Both the position numbers and the translations under genes were made by a program. 64,000 nucleotides of DNA from an uncultured Pseudoteredinibacter sp. (GTDB lineage Bacteria > Pseudomonadota > Gammaproteobacteria > Pseudomonadales > Cellvibrionaceae): positions 248,001 through 312,000 of the forward strand of contig NZ_CANMYE010000004.1 in assembly GCF_947502065.1 (NCBI RefSeq). The letters run 5' to 3'. This document shows, piece by piece, positions 18,610 through 28,939 of this stretch (within the stretch, counting starts at the first letter, position 1; the number at the start of each line of letters is the position of its first letter). The notes under the pieces were generated by a model that was not told the origin of the DNA, did not search any database, and worked only from the letters and a program-made list of their open reading frames with translations.

Positions 18610-21600
18610 TTACCCAGTAATACGCGCGTGTAGTTCTTGCACAGAGCGCACTTTGTGCTCGTCAGCAAATTCAAGCGCAACTGCTACTGCTTCTGCTGAA
18701 GCCAAAGTAGTAGTGTAGTACACACCATGCTGCTCAGCACTGCGGCGAATTGATGCTGAATCTTTTATCGCTTGTTTACCTTCAGTGGTATTCACAACCA
18801 TAGCAATTTCGTCGTTCTTAATAGCATCGACGATATGCGGGCGACCTTCCTCAACCTTGTTCACCAACTCAACGCTAATGCCAGCGTCTTCCAGTACTTT
18901 CGCTGTGCCGCGAGTCGCTACCAGTTCGAATCCGAGCTTCTGTAGATCACGACCTACTGGTACCACACCACCCTTATCGAAATCGCGCACACTGATGAAT
19001 ACTTTTCCAGAAGTCGGGATAGCATCACCTGCACCCATTTGCGACTTACTATAAGCCTCAGCAAAGGTATCAGCAACACCCATCACTTCACCCGTAGATT
19101 TCATCTCAGGGCCTAGAATCGGGTCAACTGCTGGGAATTTGTTAAATGGGAACACTGCTTCTTTTACACTGAAGTAATCTGGAACGATTTCTTTGGTAAA
19201 ACCCTGTTCCTCTAGAGTCATACCCGCCTGACAGCGCGCGGCAACTTTGGCCAAGGAAGTGCCAATGCACTTAGAAACAAATGGTACTGTACGGGAGGCA
19301 CGAGGGTTTACCTCGATCACATAGATTTTGCCATCTTGGTAGGCCAGCTGAGTATTCATCAATCCGATAACACCCAATTCCAAGGCCATTTTCTTAACCT
19401 GCTCGCGCATGAGATCTTGTACATCCGCTGGCAAATTATACGGCGGCAATGAACAGGCCGAGTCGCCAGAGTGAACGCCACACTGCTCAATATGCTGCAT
19501 GATTGCGCCAATCACCACCTGCTTGCCATCGCTCACAGCATCGATATCAACTTCGATGGCGGAGTTCAAGAAATGGTCTAGCAATACAGGCGCGTCTTCA
19601 GAAACCTGCACGGCTTCGCGCATATAAGTGCGCAATTCGTTTTCGTTGTAAACGATTTCCATAGCACGACCACCCAATACATAAGATGGACGAACGACCA
19701 ATGGATAGCCAACGTTTTCAGCTTCGCGCACAGCTTCTTCAGTAGAGCGAACAATGGCGTTTGAAGGTTGCAATAAGCCCAAGCGTTCGATCATTTGCTG
19801 GAAGCGCTCGCGGTCTTCAGCACGATCAATCGCTTCTGGCGCGGTGCCGATAATTGGCACGCCGGCCGATTCCAGTGCGCGTGCTAATTTCAGTGGCGTC
19901 TGGCCACCAAACTGAACAATCACACCTTCAGGCTGCTCTTTATGAACAATTTCCAATACGTCTTCTAAAGTCACCGGCTCAAAGTACAAGCGATCAGAAG
20001 TATCGTAATCGGTAGAAACGGTTTCAGGGTTACAGTTCACCATAATGGTTTCGTAACCGTCTTCGCGCATCGCTAAGGCCGCATGTACACAGCAGTAATC
20101 AAATTCGATACCTTGGCCGATACGGTTTGGACCACCGCCCAAGACCATAATTTTGCGATTATCGCTTGGCTGGGCTTCACACTCCTCTTCATAAGTTGAG
20201 TACATATAAGCCGTAGAGGTTGAGAATTCCGCCGCACAGGTATCAACACGCTTGTAGACTGGGTGGATACCTAAGCTGTGGCGATGCGCTCTAACTTTAC
20301 GCTGACTCACACCGAGTAAGTCAGATAAACGCAAATCGGAGAAGCCTTTGCGCTTTAAGCGGAACATTAAATCAGCATCGATATCGGAAAAGGGCATCGA
20401 CTGTAAGGCTATTTCGGTATCGATAATGTCTTTAATCTGTACCAAGAACCACGGATCAATCGCGGATACTTCATAAACTTCATCAACGGACATGCCTGCA
20501 CGGAAAGCATCACCCACAAACCAAATGCGCTCAGCGCCTGGTGTGGATAGATCACGACGAATTTTGCTCATGGCATCTTCTGCGCTAAGATCAACTTTCG
20601 CCTCAAAACCTGCAGAGCCTACTTCCAACCCACGCAGTGCCTTTTGCATGGACTCTTGGAAAGTACGGCCAATCGCCATTACCTCACCCACCGATTTCAT
20701 CTGGGTAGTTAGGCGCGCATCGGCATCACCGAACTTTTCAAAAGTGAAGCGAGGAATTTTCGTAACTACATAGTCAATCGATGGTTCGAAAGATGCTGGC
20801 GTTGCACCACCGGTAATATCATTTTGCAGCTCATCTAGGGTGTAGCCCACGGCTAGTTTGGCGGCCACTTTCGCAATTGGGAAGCCAGTGGCTTTTGAAG
20901 CCAAGGCAGAAGAGCGAGATACACGCGGGTTCATCTCGATAACCACTAAGCGGCCATCTTCTGGATTAACCGCAAACTGTACGTTGGAGCCGCCAGTTTC
21001 TACACCAATCTCACGCAATACTGCAATCGATGCATTACGCATGATTTGCAGTTCTTTATCAGTTAGTGTCTGGGCAGGAGCCACAGTAATAGAGTCACCA
21101 GTGTGAACACCCATTGGATCGAAGTTTTCGATGGAACAAATGATAATACAGTTATCATTTTTATCGCGCACCACTTCCATCTCGTACTCTTTCCAGCCCA
21201 GTAGAGATTCGTCAATCAACAACTCATTAGTTGGTGAAAGATCTAAGCCGCGAGCACAAATTTCTTCGAACTCTTCCCAGTTGTAGGCGATGCCACCACC
21301 GGAACCACCCATGGTAAATGACGGGCGAATAATCACAGGGAAACCAAACATTTCTGGAACTTTTTTGGCTTCATCCATTGAATGAACAATTTCAGCACGC
21401 GCACATTCTAAGCCGATTTTTTTCATCGCTTTATCGAAAAGGTCGCGATCTTCAGCTTTATGAATGGCCTCTTGCTTCGCGCCGATTAACTCAACGCCGT
21501 ATTTTTCCAATACGCCATTATCGTGCAGCGCTAGAGCACAGTTCAGTGCGGTCTGACCACCCATGGTGGGCAGTACTGCATCGGGGCGCTCTTTCTCAAT

Positions 21601-21831
21601 AATTTTGGCAACGGTTTCCCAGGTGATTGGCTCGATATAAGTGGCATCGGCCATAGCCGGATCGGTCATAATGGTTGCAGGGTTCGAGTTGACCAAGATA
21701 ACTCGATAACCCTCTTCGCGCAGTGCTTTACAAGCCTGGGCGCCAGAGTAGTCAAATTCACAAGCCTGGCCGATAACGATGGGGCCAGCACCAATGATTA
21801 GAATACTTTCAATGTCGGTTCTTTTTGGCAT
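18610..21831 (-). CDS. carB: Carbamoyl-phosphate synthase large subunit
   Basis: Makes carbamoyl phosphate from bicarbonate, ATP and ammonia delivered by CarA, for arginine and pyrimidine synthesis. It has 1073 residues, the standard length. Two homologous ATP-grasp halves are evident ([18 protein letters not shown] at the start, [18 protein letters not shown] in the middle), with [12 protein letters not shown] and [11 protein letters not shown] loops; the C-terminal 140 residues form the allosteric MGS-like domain. It lies 45 bases behind carA, so the two form an operon. Confidence 0.99.
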   Translation of the reverse strand: MPKRTDIESILIIGAGPIVIGQACEFDYSGAQACKALREEGYRVILVNSNPATIMTDPAMADATYIEPITWETVAKIIEKERPDAVLPTMGGQTALNCALALHDNGVLEKYGVELIGAKQEAIHKAEDRDLFDKAMKKIGLECARAEIVHSMDEAKKVPEMFGFPVIIRPSFTMGGSGGGIAYNWEEFEEICARGLDLSPTNELLIDESLLGWKEYEMEVVRDKNDNCIIICSIENFDPMGVHTGDSITVAPAQTLTDKELQIMRNASIAVLREIGVETGGSNVQFAVNPEDGRLVVIEMNPRVSRSSALASKATGFPIAKVAAKLAVGYTLDELQNDITGGATPASFEPSIDYVVTKIPRFTFEKFGDADARLTTQMKSVGEVMAIGRTFQESMQKALRGLEVGSAGFEAKVDLSAEDAMSKIRRDLSTPGAERIWFVGDAFRAGMSVDEVYEVSAIDPWFLVQIKDIIDTEIALQSMPFSDIDADLMFRLKRKGFSDLRLSDLLGVSQRKVRAHRHSLGIHPVYKRVDTCAAEFSTSTAYMYSTYEEECEAQPSDNRKIMVLGGGPNRIGQGIEFDYCCVHAALAMREDGYETIMVNCNPETVSTDYDTSDRLYFEPVTLEDVLEIVHKEQPEGVIVQFGGQTPLKLARALESAGVPIIGTAPEAIDRAEDRERFQQMIERLGLLQPSNAIVRSTEEAVREAENVGYPLVVRPSYVLGGRAMEIVYNENELRTYMREAVQVSEDAPVLLDHFLNSAIEVDIDAVSDGKQVVIGAIMQHIEQCGVHSGDSACSLPPYNLPADVQDLMREQVKKMALELGVIGLMNTQLAYQDGKIYVIEVNPRASRTVPFVSKCIGTSLAKVAARCQAGMTLEEQGFTKEIVPDYFSVKEAVFPFNKFPAVDPILGPEMKSTGEVMGVADTFAEAYSKSQMGAGDAIPTSGKVFISVRDFDKGGVVPVGRDLQKLGFELVATRGTAKVLEDAGISVELVNKVEEGRPHIVDAIKNDEIAMVVNTTEGKQAIKDSASIRRSAEQHGVYYTTTLASAEAVAVALEFADEHKVRSVQELHARITG

Positions 21832-21876
21832 CTTTCTTCTTACCTAAGTAATAGCGTTCTAGCTTAAGCTAGCCCC

Positions 21877-23022
21877 TTATTGGGCGGCTTCCATCAATTC
21901 AATAAAGTGGTCAAACAATGGCGCTGCATCATGCGGACCTGGGCTTGCCTCAGGATGACCCTGGAAGCTAAAAGCTGGCTTGTCGGTACGATGAACGCCC
22001 TGTAAGGTGCCATCAAACAATGATTTGTGAGTCGCACGAAGAGTTTCAGGCAAGCTGTCTTCATCAACAGCGAAGCCGTGGTTTTGACTGGTGATCAAAA
22101 CGGTCTTGTCATCGATGTTTTGTACAGGGTGGTTACCGCCATGATGGCCATGGCCCATTTTTACGGTCTTGGCGCCAGAGGCCAAAGCCAATAGCTGATG
22201 GCCTAAGCAGATGCCAAATACCGGAATTTCAGTTTGCAAGATTTCCCCGATAGCTTCGATGGCATAATCGCATGGCTCTGGGTCACCTGGGCCATTGGAA
22301 AGAAATACGCCATCTGGCTTCATGGCCAATACTTCGCTTGCAGGTGTTTTAGCCGGCACTACCGTTAAGTCACAGCCGCGATCAGCTAGCATACGAAGAA
22401 TATTGCGCTTCACTCCGTAGTCATAAGCGACAACTTTAAAGCGTGTCTCAGTTTGCTCTACATGGCCTTTACCCAACTGCCAGCTACCTTCATTCCAAGT
22501 ATAGCTTTCAGTTGTGGTTACTTCTTTCGCAAGATCCAAGCCCTTCAAGCCAGAGAAGTCTTTGGCGGCGGCCAAGGCGGCTTCTTCATTAAGCTCACCG
22601 GCCATTATGCAACCTTTCAAGGAACCCTTGTCACGCAGCAAACGAGTCAGGCGGCGAGTATCAATATCGGCGATACCTAGAATATTGTGGCGCTTCAGGT
22701 AAGCATCCAAATCTTCTTCTTTACGGAAATTTGAAGCCAACAAAGGTAGATCGCGAATGACCAGGCCAGTTGCCCAAATTTTGTCGCACTCTTCGTCTTC
22801 TTTAGTTACACCCACGCTACCAATGTGAGGGTAGGTTAAAGTGACGATTTGTTTAGCGTAGGAAGGATCGGTCAGGATCTCTTGGTAGCCTGTGATAGCA
22901 GTGTTAAACACCACCTCACCGACTGCTTGTCCATCAGCGCCAATGGCACTGCCGCGAAAGATACTGCCATCTTCTAAAACAAGAATGGCGGGCCGAGAAT
23001 TATTGCGCAATAAAGGGCTCAT
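21877..23022 (-). CDS. carA: Carbamoyl-phosphate synthase small (glutaminase) subunit
   Basis: Hydrolyses glutamine and channels ammonia to CarB. From ATG 23022 the protein has 381 residues, matching E. coli CarA. The class I amidotransferase triad is in [13 protein letters not shown] (Cys) and [12 protein letters not shown] (His, Glu). A longer frame reaches 23145, but the extra 41 residues are not family-like, and GGAGG lies before ATG 23022. The upstream 200 bases contain several stem-loops that may form a regulatory leader. Confidence 0.97.
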   Translation of the reverse strand: MSPLLRNNSRPAILVLEDGSIFRGSAIGADGQAVGEVVFNTAITGYQEILTDPSYAKQIVTLTYPHIGSVGVTKEDEECDKIWATGLVIRDLPLLASNFRKEEDLDAYLKRHNILGIADIDTRRLTRLLRDKGSLKGCIMAGELNEEAALAAAKDFSGLKGLDLAKEVTTTESYTWNEGSWQLGKGHVEQTETRFKVVAYDYGVKRNILRMLADRGCDLTVVPAKTPASEVLAMKPDGVFLSNGPGDPEPCDYAIEAIGEILQTEIPVFGICLGHQLLALASGAKTVKMGHGHHGGNHPVQNIDDKTVLITSQNHGFAVDEDSLPETLRATHKSLFDGTLQGVHRTDKPAFSFQGHPEASPGPHDAAPLFDHFIELMEAAQ

Positions 23023-23106
23023 TAAACAGGCAGCCTCCAGTAGGGGGTAATCACATAGCTCAGCAATAAACCAAGACCGCAGATGCCTTCCTATCAAATG
23101 CATAAT

Positions 23107-23163
23107 CGCTAGTCCGAGGGCTAGCGCTGCACACCTTAGGTGCACAGTGAGTGGCTATGCCAC
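23107..23163 (-). promoter_or_regulatory. Stem-loops in the carA leader
   Basis: On the minus strand upstream of carA: GTGGC/GCCAC (23151-23163), an imperfect TGCAC-type hairpin around 23128-23144, and CGCTAG/CTAGCG (23107-23126). They could form an attenuator or regulatory leader for the car operon; no T-run follows them, so the mechanism is open. Confidence 0.35.
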
Positions 23164-23214
23164 TATCTATTACCGAATCTGACGGGAAGTGTGGATTTTG
23201 CTTGGCACAAGTCG

Positions 23215-23257
23215 CAAAAAAGCGAGATGAAACAGAAGGTCTCATCTCGCTTTTTAT
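23215..23257. terminator. Terminator of the chemoreceptor gene
   Basis: A 10-bp stem AGCGAGATGA/TCATCTCGCT (23221-23251) is flanked by A-run and T-run, good in both directions. It ends the minus-strand chemoreceptor gene and insulates carA. Confidence 0.85.
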
Positions 23258-23378
23258 TAAAATTCGCCATCGCTTTTCCAGCGGGTTAAGGGCCAATGGC
23301 CTATTGCAATCTAACTGCGCATTCTACGGCAATGCCCCCCTATTTGTCCATCCCATAAACAGCGAATTAACAAGCTTT

Positions 23379-24929
23379 TTAGATTTTAAATTGCCCGAGC
23401 GTAGACTTCATGGTTGCGGCCATATTAGCCAACTCTTCAATACTTGATGAAATCGCCGCCGATCCTGACGCAGCCTGCCTTGAAACCACGGCGATATTCT
23501 CCATGTTTCGCTCGATCTCACTATTGGCAGCACCTTGCTCTTCAGTTGCGCTGGCAATCTGGTCCGTCTTGGATCGAATGGAAGCTACACCTCCGGTGAT
23601 TGCCACCAAAGACTCACTGGCGGCTTCTGAGTGCTTAACAGCTTCAGCAGCCTGCTTACGCCCCTGCTCCATTCGCTGTACCGCCTCTCGTGCACCACCT
23701 TGCAGACGCTCAATCATGTCCTGAATCTCTTCGGTAGAGGACTGGGTTCTAGAAGCCAAGGTTCGCACTTCATCGGCAACTACCGCAAAACCACGCCCCT
23801 GCTCACCAGCTCTCGCTGCCTCAATGGCCGCATTTAGCGCCAACAAGTTGGTTTGCTCAGCAATACCACGAATCACATCCAGTACAGTGCCAATATCTTC
23901 CGTACCTTGACGCAGCTGATCGATAACCTCAGCAGCACCATGAATATCCTGAGCTAAGCGTTCAATTTGGGCTTTGGTATCCCCAACCACCTCGCGACCG
24001 CTAGTAGATTCTTGATCCGCTGAATGGGCATTCTCGGCAGCCTCAGTAACATTGCGTGCAACCTCATCAACAACTGAGGACATTTCACGCACCGCATCGA
24101 CAACCTGATTAATATCCGCCTGCTGATTGGAAACACCTCTTTCCGTTTCTCGGGCCAACTGAGAAACCTCTCCGGCATGGCGATCCAGCTCCATGGCGTT
24201 ATTTGAGAAGCCCGAAATGGTTCCATGCAAGCGCTCAATGAAGATATTGAAGTTTGCACATAGAGTGCCGATCTCATCACGCCCGTCATCAGGTAAGCGC
24301 AAAGTCAGGTCGCCGTTACCTTCTGCCATATCTTGCAGCGCATCAGAAACACCTACGACTGGACGCACAATAGCCTTTGAAATAAACAGTGAAACAATTG
24401 CCGCCAAGACCGAGATAATTAGCACAGAAAGCCCCGCACTTTGAACCGCCTCATCTTTAGCTACCGTGACCTCATCACGACTCACTCCGATATAAATAAA
24501 GCCGAGCTTTTCACCATCGGCCTCAATCGGCTCTGCCATACGAAACTCATGAGCCGTCTCATGATCAGCAAAGGCCGTATTCAAAGAAGTTGGCGCACCA
24601 CTAGGTATCGCTTTGCCCTTGGTGCCTTTGCCCTTTTCAAACCAAGCAAACGGCATCCCGTCGCCACCGTAAATCACCGAAGAGTTGATACGTCCACTCT
24701 TACTTAAATTATTCAATATGTCGCGGGTAGTCGCTTTATCATCAAATGCTAAGGCTCCTGAGGCGCTACCTCCCACCACCATCTCAATGGTTTCAGCAAA
24801 ACGTTCTAATTCTTCTTCAATATGAGCAATCTGAGTGAGCACCGACACAGCACTCACTACAATTACTGCAGCCATGCTGGTTAATGTCACCCCCAGAAGC
24901 ACCTTCCACTTGAGCGATAAACTTTTCAT
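23379..24929 (-). CDS. Methyl-accepting chemotaxis protein with CHASE8-like sensor
   Basis: A 516-residue inner-membrane chemoreceptor. Transmembrane helix 1 is at about 10-32; the periplasmic part (about 33-165) resembles the CHASE8 sensor ([21 protein letters not shown]); helix 2 is at about 167-189. HAMP and a long coiled coil follow, with the signalling hairpin [20 protein letters not shown]. No C-terminal CheR pentapeptide is seen. ATG 24929 is chosen because GGAG lies 6 bases ahead; the longer frame to 24980 adds residues without support. The ligand is unknown. It is divergent from the autotransporter gene. Confidence 0.92.
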   Translation of the reverse strand: MKSLSLKWKVLLGVTLTSMAAVIVVSAVSVLTQIAHIEEELERFAETIEMVVGGSASGALAFDDKATTRDILNNLSKSGRINSSVIYGGDGMPFAWFEKGKGTKGKAIPSGAPTSLNTAFADHETAHEFRMAEPIEADGEKLGFIYIGVSRDEVTVAKDEAVQSAGLSVLIISVLAAIVSLFISKAIVRPVVGVSDALQDMAEGNGDLTLRLPDDGRDEIGTLCANFNIFIERLHGTISGFSNNAMELDRHAGEVSQLARETERGVSNQQADINQVVDAVREMSSVVDEVARNVTEAAENAHSADQESTSGREVVGDTKAQIERLAQDIHGAAEVIDQLRQGTEDIGTVLDVIRGIAEQTNLLALNAAIEAARAGEQGRGFAVVADEVRTLASRTQSSTEEIQDMIERLQGGAREAVQRMEQGRKQAAEAVKHSEAASESLVAITGGVASIRSKTDQIASATEEQGAANSEIERNMENIAVVSRQAASGSAAISSSIEELANMAATMKSTLGQFKI

Positions 24930-25270
24930 TCTAGACTCCATCAATAGGCCCAGGTCTACCTGGCTACCCACAGGTATCACCGATTACGCATAAGCAACCA
25001 CTTACTTACAACCGCCAAAGCAATAAATTGCCAAGGCAAATTTTGCGCGTGCAAGTATTAATATCTACAGACTGAAGGAAAACTTTAGTGGTAATTAGCA
25101 AATCGCGGCTAAATCCGCCCAATGGCCATCCATGAACTAAAGATGAATACGGCGCAATAACTAGATTTTGTGCTTAGCATTTATATCTCACACACGGCAT
25201 AATATTGCTGCCACATGCGACAGCTAGCTTAGCTGATACTAATAAATCAACCTCGATGGCCTGATCCCAA

Positions 25271-28114
25271 ATGAAGTTATACAAAGTTGTAACAGCATTC
25301 CTATTGCTTATATTAGGGCCCCTCTCCCACGCTCAAGTTGTTATTAACTCCGCAACGCTTTCTAGTCCTATTGTTGCGGGGGAGCCCGTACAGTTAACGG
25401 TTATCTTGGAAAACCAAGACATTAGCCCACACCCGGCGGCTGTAGACTTTATTCACATCAGCGGCCCGAGCGTCCCAGATTGGCAAACCAGTGATCCGAG
25501 CTGTACATTCGTACCATTCGATGGTGAAGGCGAGGGGCAAGGCCTGTCGGGAGACCCAACTCCTACCGGCGGCTATGACTGTGGCTCAGTTGATGGGAAT
25601 AGCGGCTCACCACTTAAAAAGCGCAGCAACTCCAAAAGAAACACCCCAGGCATCAACTTTACTGCATCACAAGCTTCCGTTCCCGGTGGCAGCAGCAACC
25701 AATCTCAATTCGTATTTAGCTTTACCCCAGTTGCGGGCAACTACGAAATGGTAGTCAGCTCAGTGTTCTGTCTTAGCGACCCTAGTTGCGATGTTGTATT
25801 AAATTTTACAGCTGATGACCTAGACCCAGAGATCAACGCCAACTTGCAAACCTCTGTGGATGAAAACGCAGGCCAAGCTACTTTGAGATTTTCATTGAGC
25901 CAGCCTGGCAATAGTGACATTGCTCTTGAAGTTAACACCCTAGACGGCAGCGCAAAAGCCGGTGAAGACTACCAGGCAGTTAGCCAGACCGTAACTTGGC
26001 CAGCGGGTGATAGCAGCCAAAAAACGGTAGTCATTCCCATTATTGACGATCAAAAGTTTGAAGGTAATGAGACCTTCCAGGTTGAGCTCACCCAGCTGGA
26101 TGTCGACATTGCGGTAAACTCGCCTTTGAGCTTTCAGATAACCATCAATGAAGATGATCCCGAGCCGCCAGGAACCATTCAATGGACTCAGTCTCAACTT
26201 GATCTTACTGAAGATAGTGGAACTATTACACTCACCGCTCAACGCAGCGACGGGGCAGCGGGTGACATCAGCGTCAACTATCAAACCCTGGCCGATACCG
26301 CCACAGCAGACCTCGACTTTCAAAATAGCCAAGGCGTATTAAGTTGGAGTAACGGCGATACGCAAGACAAAACTGTTTCCATTACGGTCAATAAAGATCT
26401 ACTGCAAGAAGACAGCGAAACCTTCTTTGTAGAGCTAAGTAATCCCACCGGCGGCGCCCTACTTGGCAATCAAAAATCTGTCGAACTTAAAATCGCTGAC
26501 GTACGAGACCCACAGGCTCCCAATGTTGACGTAGGGGCTGACATTGAAGTCACCGACTTTGATGGCGACGGTAAAGTTGAGGTTAATCTTGACGCTTCTA
26601 ACTCTAGCTCACTGAACAGTGAGATCGATACCGTTGAATGGATATTCGAAGGCGAAGTGATTGCCAACGGCATTAAAACAAGTGCGCTACTCCCAGTCGG
26701 CAAAAACCAAGTGACCGCTCGAATTACCAATAAAGCCGGCTTAATTTCAGAAAAAATCTTAAATGTTTTAGTCAAAGAACAACAAAGTGCCAACCAAGAT
26801 AAGCTAGCAAGCACACCTGGCATTGATCGCAATGAACGCAGCCTGGCAGAAAATCTTGACAACCTCTGCCCTCGACTTGCTGAAGTCGATCAGTTAAATC
26901 CTTTGTCTGGCGCCCAGAAAAACTTACTCACTCGCTGTAATGGATTGCTAGACCCAGACCTTAGCGATGAAGATCAAGCGGCGGCCTTGCAAGCTATTGC
27001 CGGTGAAGAAGTTGCCGCACTGCTGTCTACAGCGACCGATTTTGCCAGCGTGCAGCAGAGCAATATCCGAACTCGTTTGACGCAATTGCGTCGCGGCGGC
27101 AGCGGCATCGATCTCTCCGGTTTAAACATTCAAACTGACAGCGGCAACCTAAATGGTAATTTAATCGCCAGCGCCCTAAGCAGCAAACTAGGCGGTGCTG
27201 CGAGCGGCGATGAAGACACTTACCTTCTAGAGAGCTCACGCTGGGGTGTTTTCTTAAATGGTAATATCCTTTACGGTGATAAAGACAAAACCGATGCGCA
27301 AAATGGTTACGACCTAGATGTAAAAGGTTTAACTATGGGTATGGATTATCGCATTACCGATAATGCCGTTGCCGGCCTTGCTATTGGTTTTGCCGATACG
27401 GATTTAGATTACAAACAAAATGGCGGCACCATGGATGCTGAAAGCCAGTTTGTGACGGCCTATGGTTCTTATTATGATGATAAGAACTACTATATCGATG
27501 TCAGCGTTACCCGGGGCAACAGTGACTACGACATGCTACGCCGCGTTGAATACAAAGATATGTTTGGCCAGGTCAATGCCCAAATTGACTCCAGCACCAG
27601 CGGCCGCCAGTTATTGGCCACCTTTGATGCAGGCTACGATTATATTAAAGGTCCATTCATTATTGGCCCAAACCTTGGTGTTTCATACAACAAAACCAAT
27701 ATCGATCAGTTTAATGAGCGCGGCAGCAGCGGCTTAGAGTTAGCTTATGGCAGACAAGAAGCTAGCGTGCAAAGTGCTAGCTTAGGTTGGCATAGTTCAT
27801 ACACTTTACTGCGCGACTGGGGTGTATTAACCGCACAATTTAATGGCAATTATTATCGTGATATTAAAAATGACGAAAACCAAGTCATCGCCGCGTTTGT
27901 GCACGATCCTTTTGGCGACAGCAACAGCCCACTCGCTCCGATGGTGGTAAGGACTGACGCTATCGATAAGAGCTATATGAGCTTTAATCTAGCCCTTGCC
28001 GCTCAATTTCAACATGGCCTTTCCGGTTTTGTTGATTATCGCTACCTAGCAGGCGCCAGCAATATTAGTTCCGCCGAACTAAGTTTTGGCATGCGTTACG
28101 AGTTAAAGTTTTAA
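25271..28114 (+). CDS. Calx-beta domain autotransporter (type V surface protein)
   Basis: A 947-residue outer-membrane protein. The signal peptide ends at about residue 21 (LSHAQ). The passenger has two Calx-beta domains (about 185-410; DENAGQATLRFSL, GEDYQAVSQTVTW, IIDDQKFEGNETF), then a PKD-like domain with a calcium-type DFDGDGKVEV loop, and an alpha-helical stretch of about 500-640. The C-terminal 290 residues form an autotransporter beta-barrel ending in YELKF, the terminal Phe expected for BAM insertion. The N-terminal 180 residues have paired cysteines and resemble an Ig-like fold. Likely an adhesin; the ligand is unknown. It has its own terminator. Confidence 0.88.
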   Translation: MKLYKVVTAFLLLILGPLSHAQVVINSATLSSPIVAGEPVQLTVILENQDISPHPAAVDFIHISGPSVPDWQTSDPSCTFVPFDGEGEGQGLSGDPTPTGGYDCGSVDGNSGSPLKKRSNSKRNTPGINFTASQASVPGGSSNQSQFVFSFTPVAGNYEMVVSSVFCLSDPSCDVVLNFTADDLDPEINANLQTSVDENAGQATLRFSLSQPGNSDIALEVNTLDGSAKAGEDYQAVSQTVTWPAGDSSQKTVVIPIIDDQKFEGNETFQVELTQLDVDIAVNSPLSFQITINEDDPEPPGTIQWTQSQLDLTEDSGTITLTAQRSDGAAGDISVNYQTLADTATADLDFQNSQGVLSWSNGDTQDKTVSITVNKDLLQEDSETFFVELSNPTGGALLGNQKSVELKIADVRDPQAPNVDVGADIEVTDFDGDGKVEVNLDASNSSSLNSEIDTVEWIFEGEVIANGIKTSALLPVGKNQVTARITNKAGLISEKILNVLVKEQQSANQDKLASTPGIDRNERSLAENLDNLCPRLAEVDQLNPLSGAQKNLLTRCNGLLDPDLSDEDQAAALQAIAGEEVAALLSTATDFASVQQSNIRTRLTQLRRGGSGIDLSGLNIQTDSGNLNGNLIASALSSKLGGAASGDEDTYLLESSRWGVFLNGNILYGDKDKTDAQNGYDLDVKGLTMGMDYRITDNAVAGLAIGFADTDLDYKQNGGTMDAESQFVTAYGSYYDDKNYYIDVSVTRGNSDYDMLRRVEYKDMFGQVNAQIDSSTSGRQLLATFDAGYDYIKGPFIIGPNLGVSYNKTNIDQFNERGSSGLELAYGRQEASVQSASLGWHSSYTLLRDWGVLTAQFNGNYYRDIKNDENQVIAAFVHDPFGDSNSPLAPMVVRTDAIDKSYMSFNLALAAQFQHGLSGFVDYRYLAGASNISSAELSFGMRYELKF

Positions 28115-28137
28115 ATTCAATTTACACGAACTTTATA

Positions 28138-28161
28138 AGCCGCCCAAAGGGCGGCTTTTTT
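28138..28161 (+). terminator. Terminator of the autotransporter gene
   Basis: AGCCGCCC/GGGCGGCT stem with an AAA loop followed by a T-run, directly behind the stop codon. Confidence 0.92.
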
Positions 28162-28220
28162 ATTGTTCGCATTAGCCGTCTGATTTAAACTGCCACTCCC
28201 TATCGATCAGCAGTGAAACC

Positions 28221-28796
28221 ATGAGCCCAGAATTATTATCTCACTATAAACTAAGCCCTGCGCTCGCAAGCCCTGCTCTATGGCCTTTGCTGGAAGATAT
28301 CGGGCAAGAGAAAAACGTCAACGCAGGCACCCAGCTTTTGGCCTCCAATAGCAAGCCCCAATTTTGCTACATCATTTTAGAGGGCTTACTAAGACAATAT
28401 TATCCAAGTGCCCAAGGCCGCGAGAGAAACAAGAACTTTTTCAGGGAAGGGCAACTGGCAGGATCTCTTAGCGCATGGCTAAATCAAGGAGAATGCCCCT
28501 ATGAGATCCAAGCCCTTGAAGATAGCCTGCTCTGGGAAATGCCCATCAGCGCTCTGCGCAAAATTGAGAACAATCCAAGTATTCAAGAAATGCTCGATCA
28601 CACGACTCGCGAACTGTTCTTACGTAACGAACAACGCGAAGCTGTGCTGCTAACCAAATCGGGCGAAGAACGCTATCAATGGCTGCTAAGTAATGAATCA
28701 TGGATTACCGAACGTCTAGCGCAATACCATATCGCCAGTTATCTCGGCATGGACGCCGTCAGCTTGTCGAGAATAAAAGCGAAGCTAAAAAGCTAA
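28221..28796 (+). CDS. Crp/Fnr family transcriptional regulator
   Basis: A 191-residue protein with an N-terminal cyclic-nucleotide-binding fold (about 20-115; YIILEGLLRQYY, GQLAGSLSAWL) and a C-terminal helix-turn-helix (LAQYHIASYLGMDAVSLSRIKAKL). The canonical phosphate-binding residues of the cAMP site are not evident and no Fe-S cysteines are present, so the effector is unknown; it is closest to the short Crp-like regulators whose HTH ends directly at the recognition helix. It stands alone between the autotransporter and the acyl-CoA synthetase and may regulate either. Confidence 0.85.
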   Translation: MSPELLSHYKLSPALASPALWPLLEDIGQEKNVNAGTQLLASNSKPQFCYIILEGLLRQYYPSAQGRERNKNFFREGQLAGSLSAWLNQGECPYEIQALEDSLLWEMPISALRKIENNPSIQEMLDHTTRELFLRNEQREAVLLTKSGEERYQWLLSNESWITERLAQYHIASYLGMDAVSLSRIKAKLKS

Positions 28797-28939
28797 AAAA
28801 GAAGATACTACCCTAAACCTCCCTGTTAAATCTCCTGTAAAGATCCCAGCACAGCATTAGAAAAACAGGGCAATTTATGGGCGCCCCCCTACTAACAGTT
28901 CGCAACAGAAACTACGCGCAAAGGGTGCTCAATAATTTC

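Noticed and set aside
23023..23145. 41-residue N-terminal extension of CarA
   Set aside because: It is not seen in the family, lies in the stem-loop leader, and the inner ATG has a ribosome binding site.
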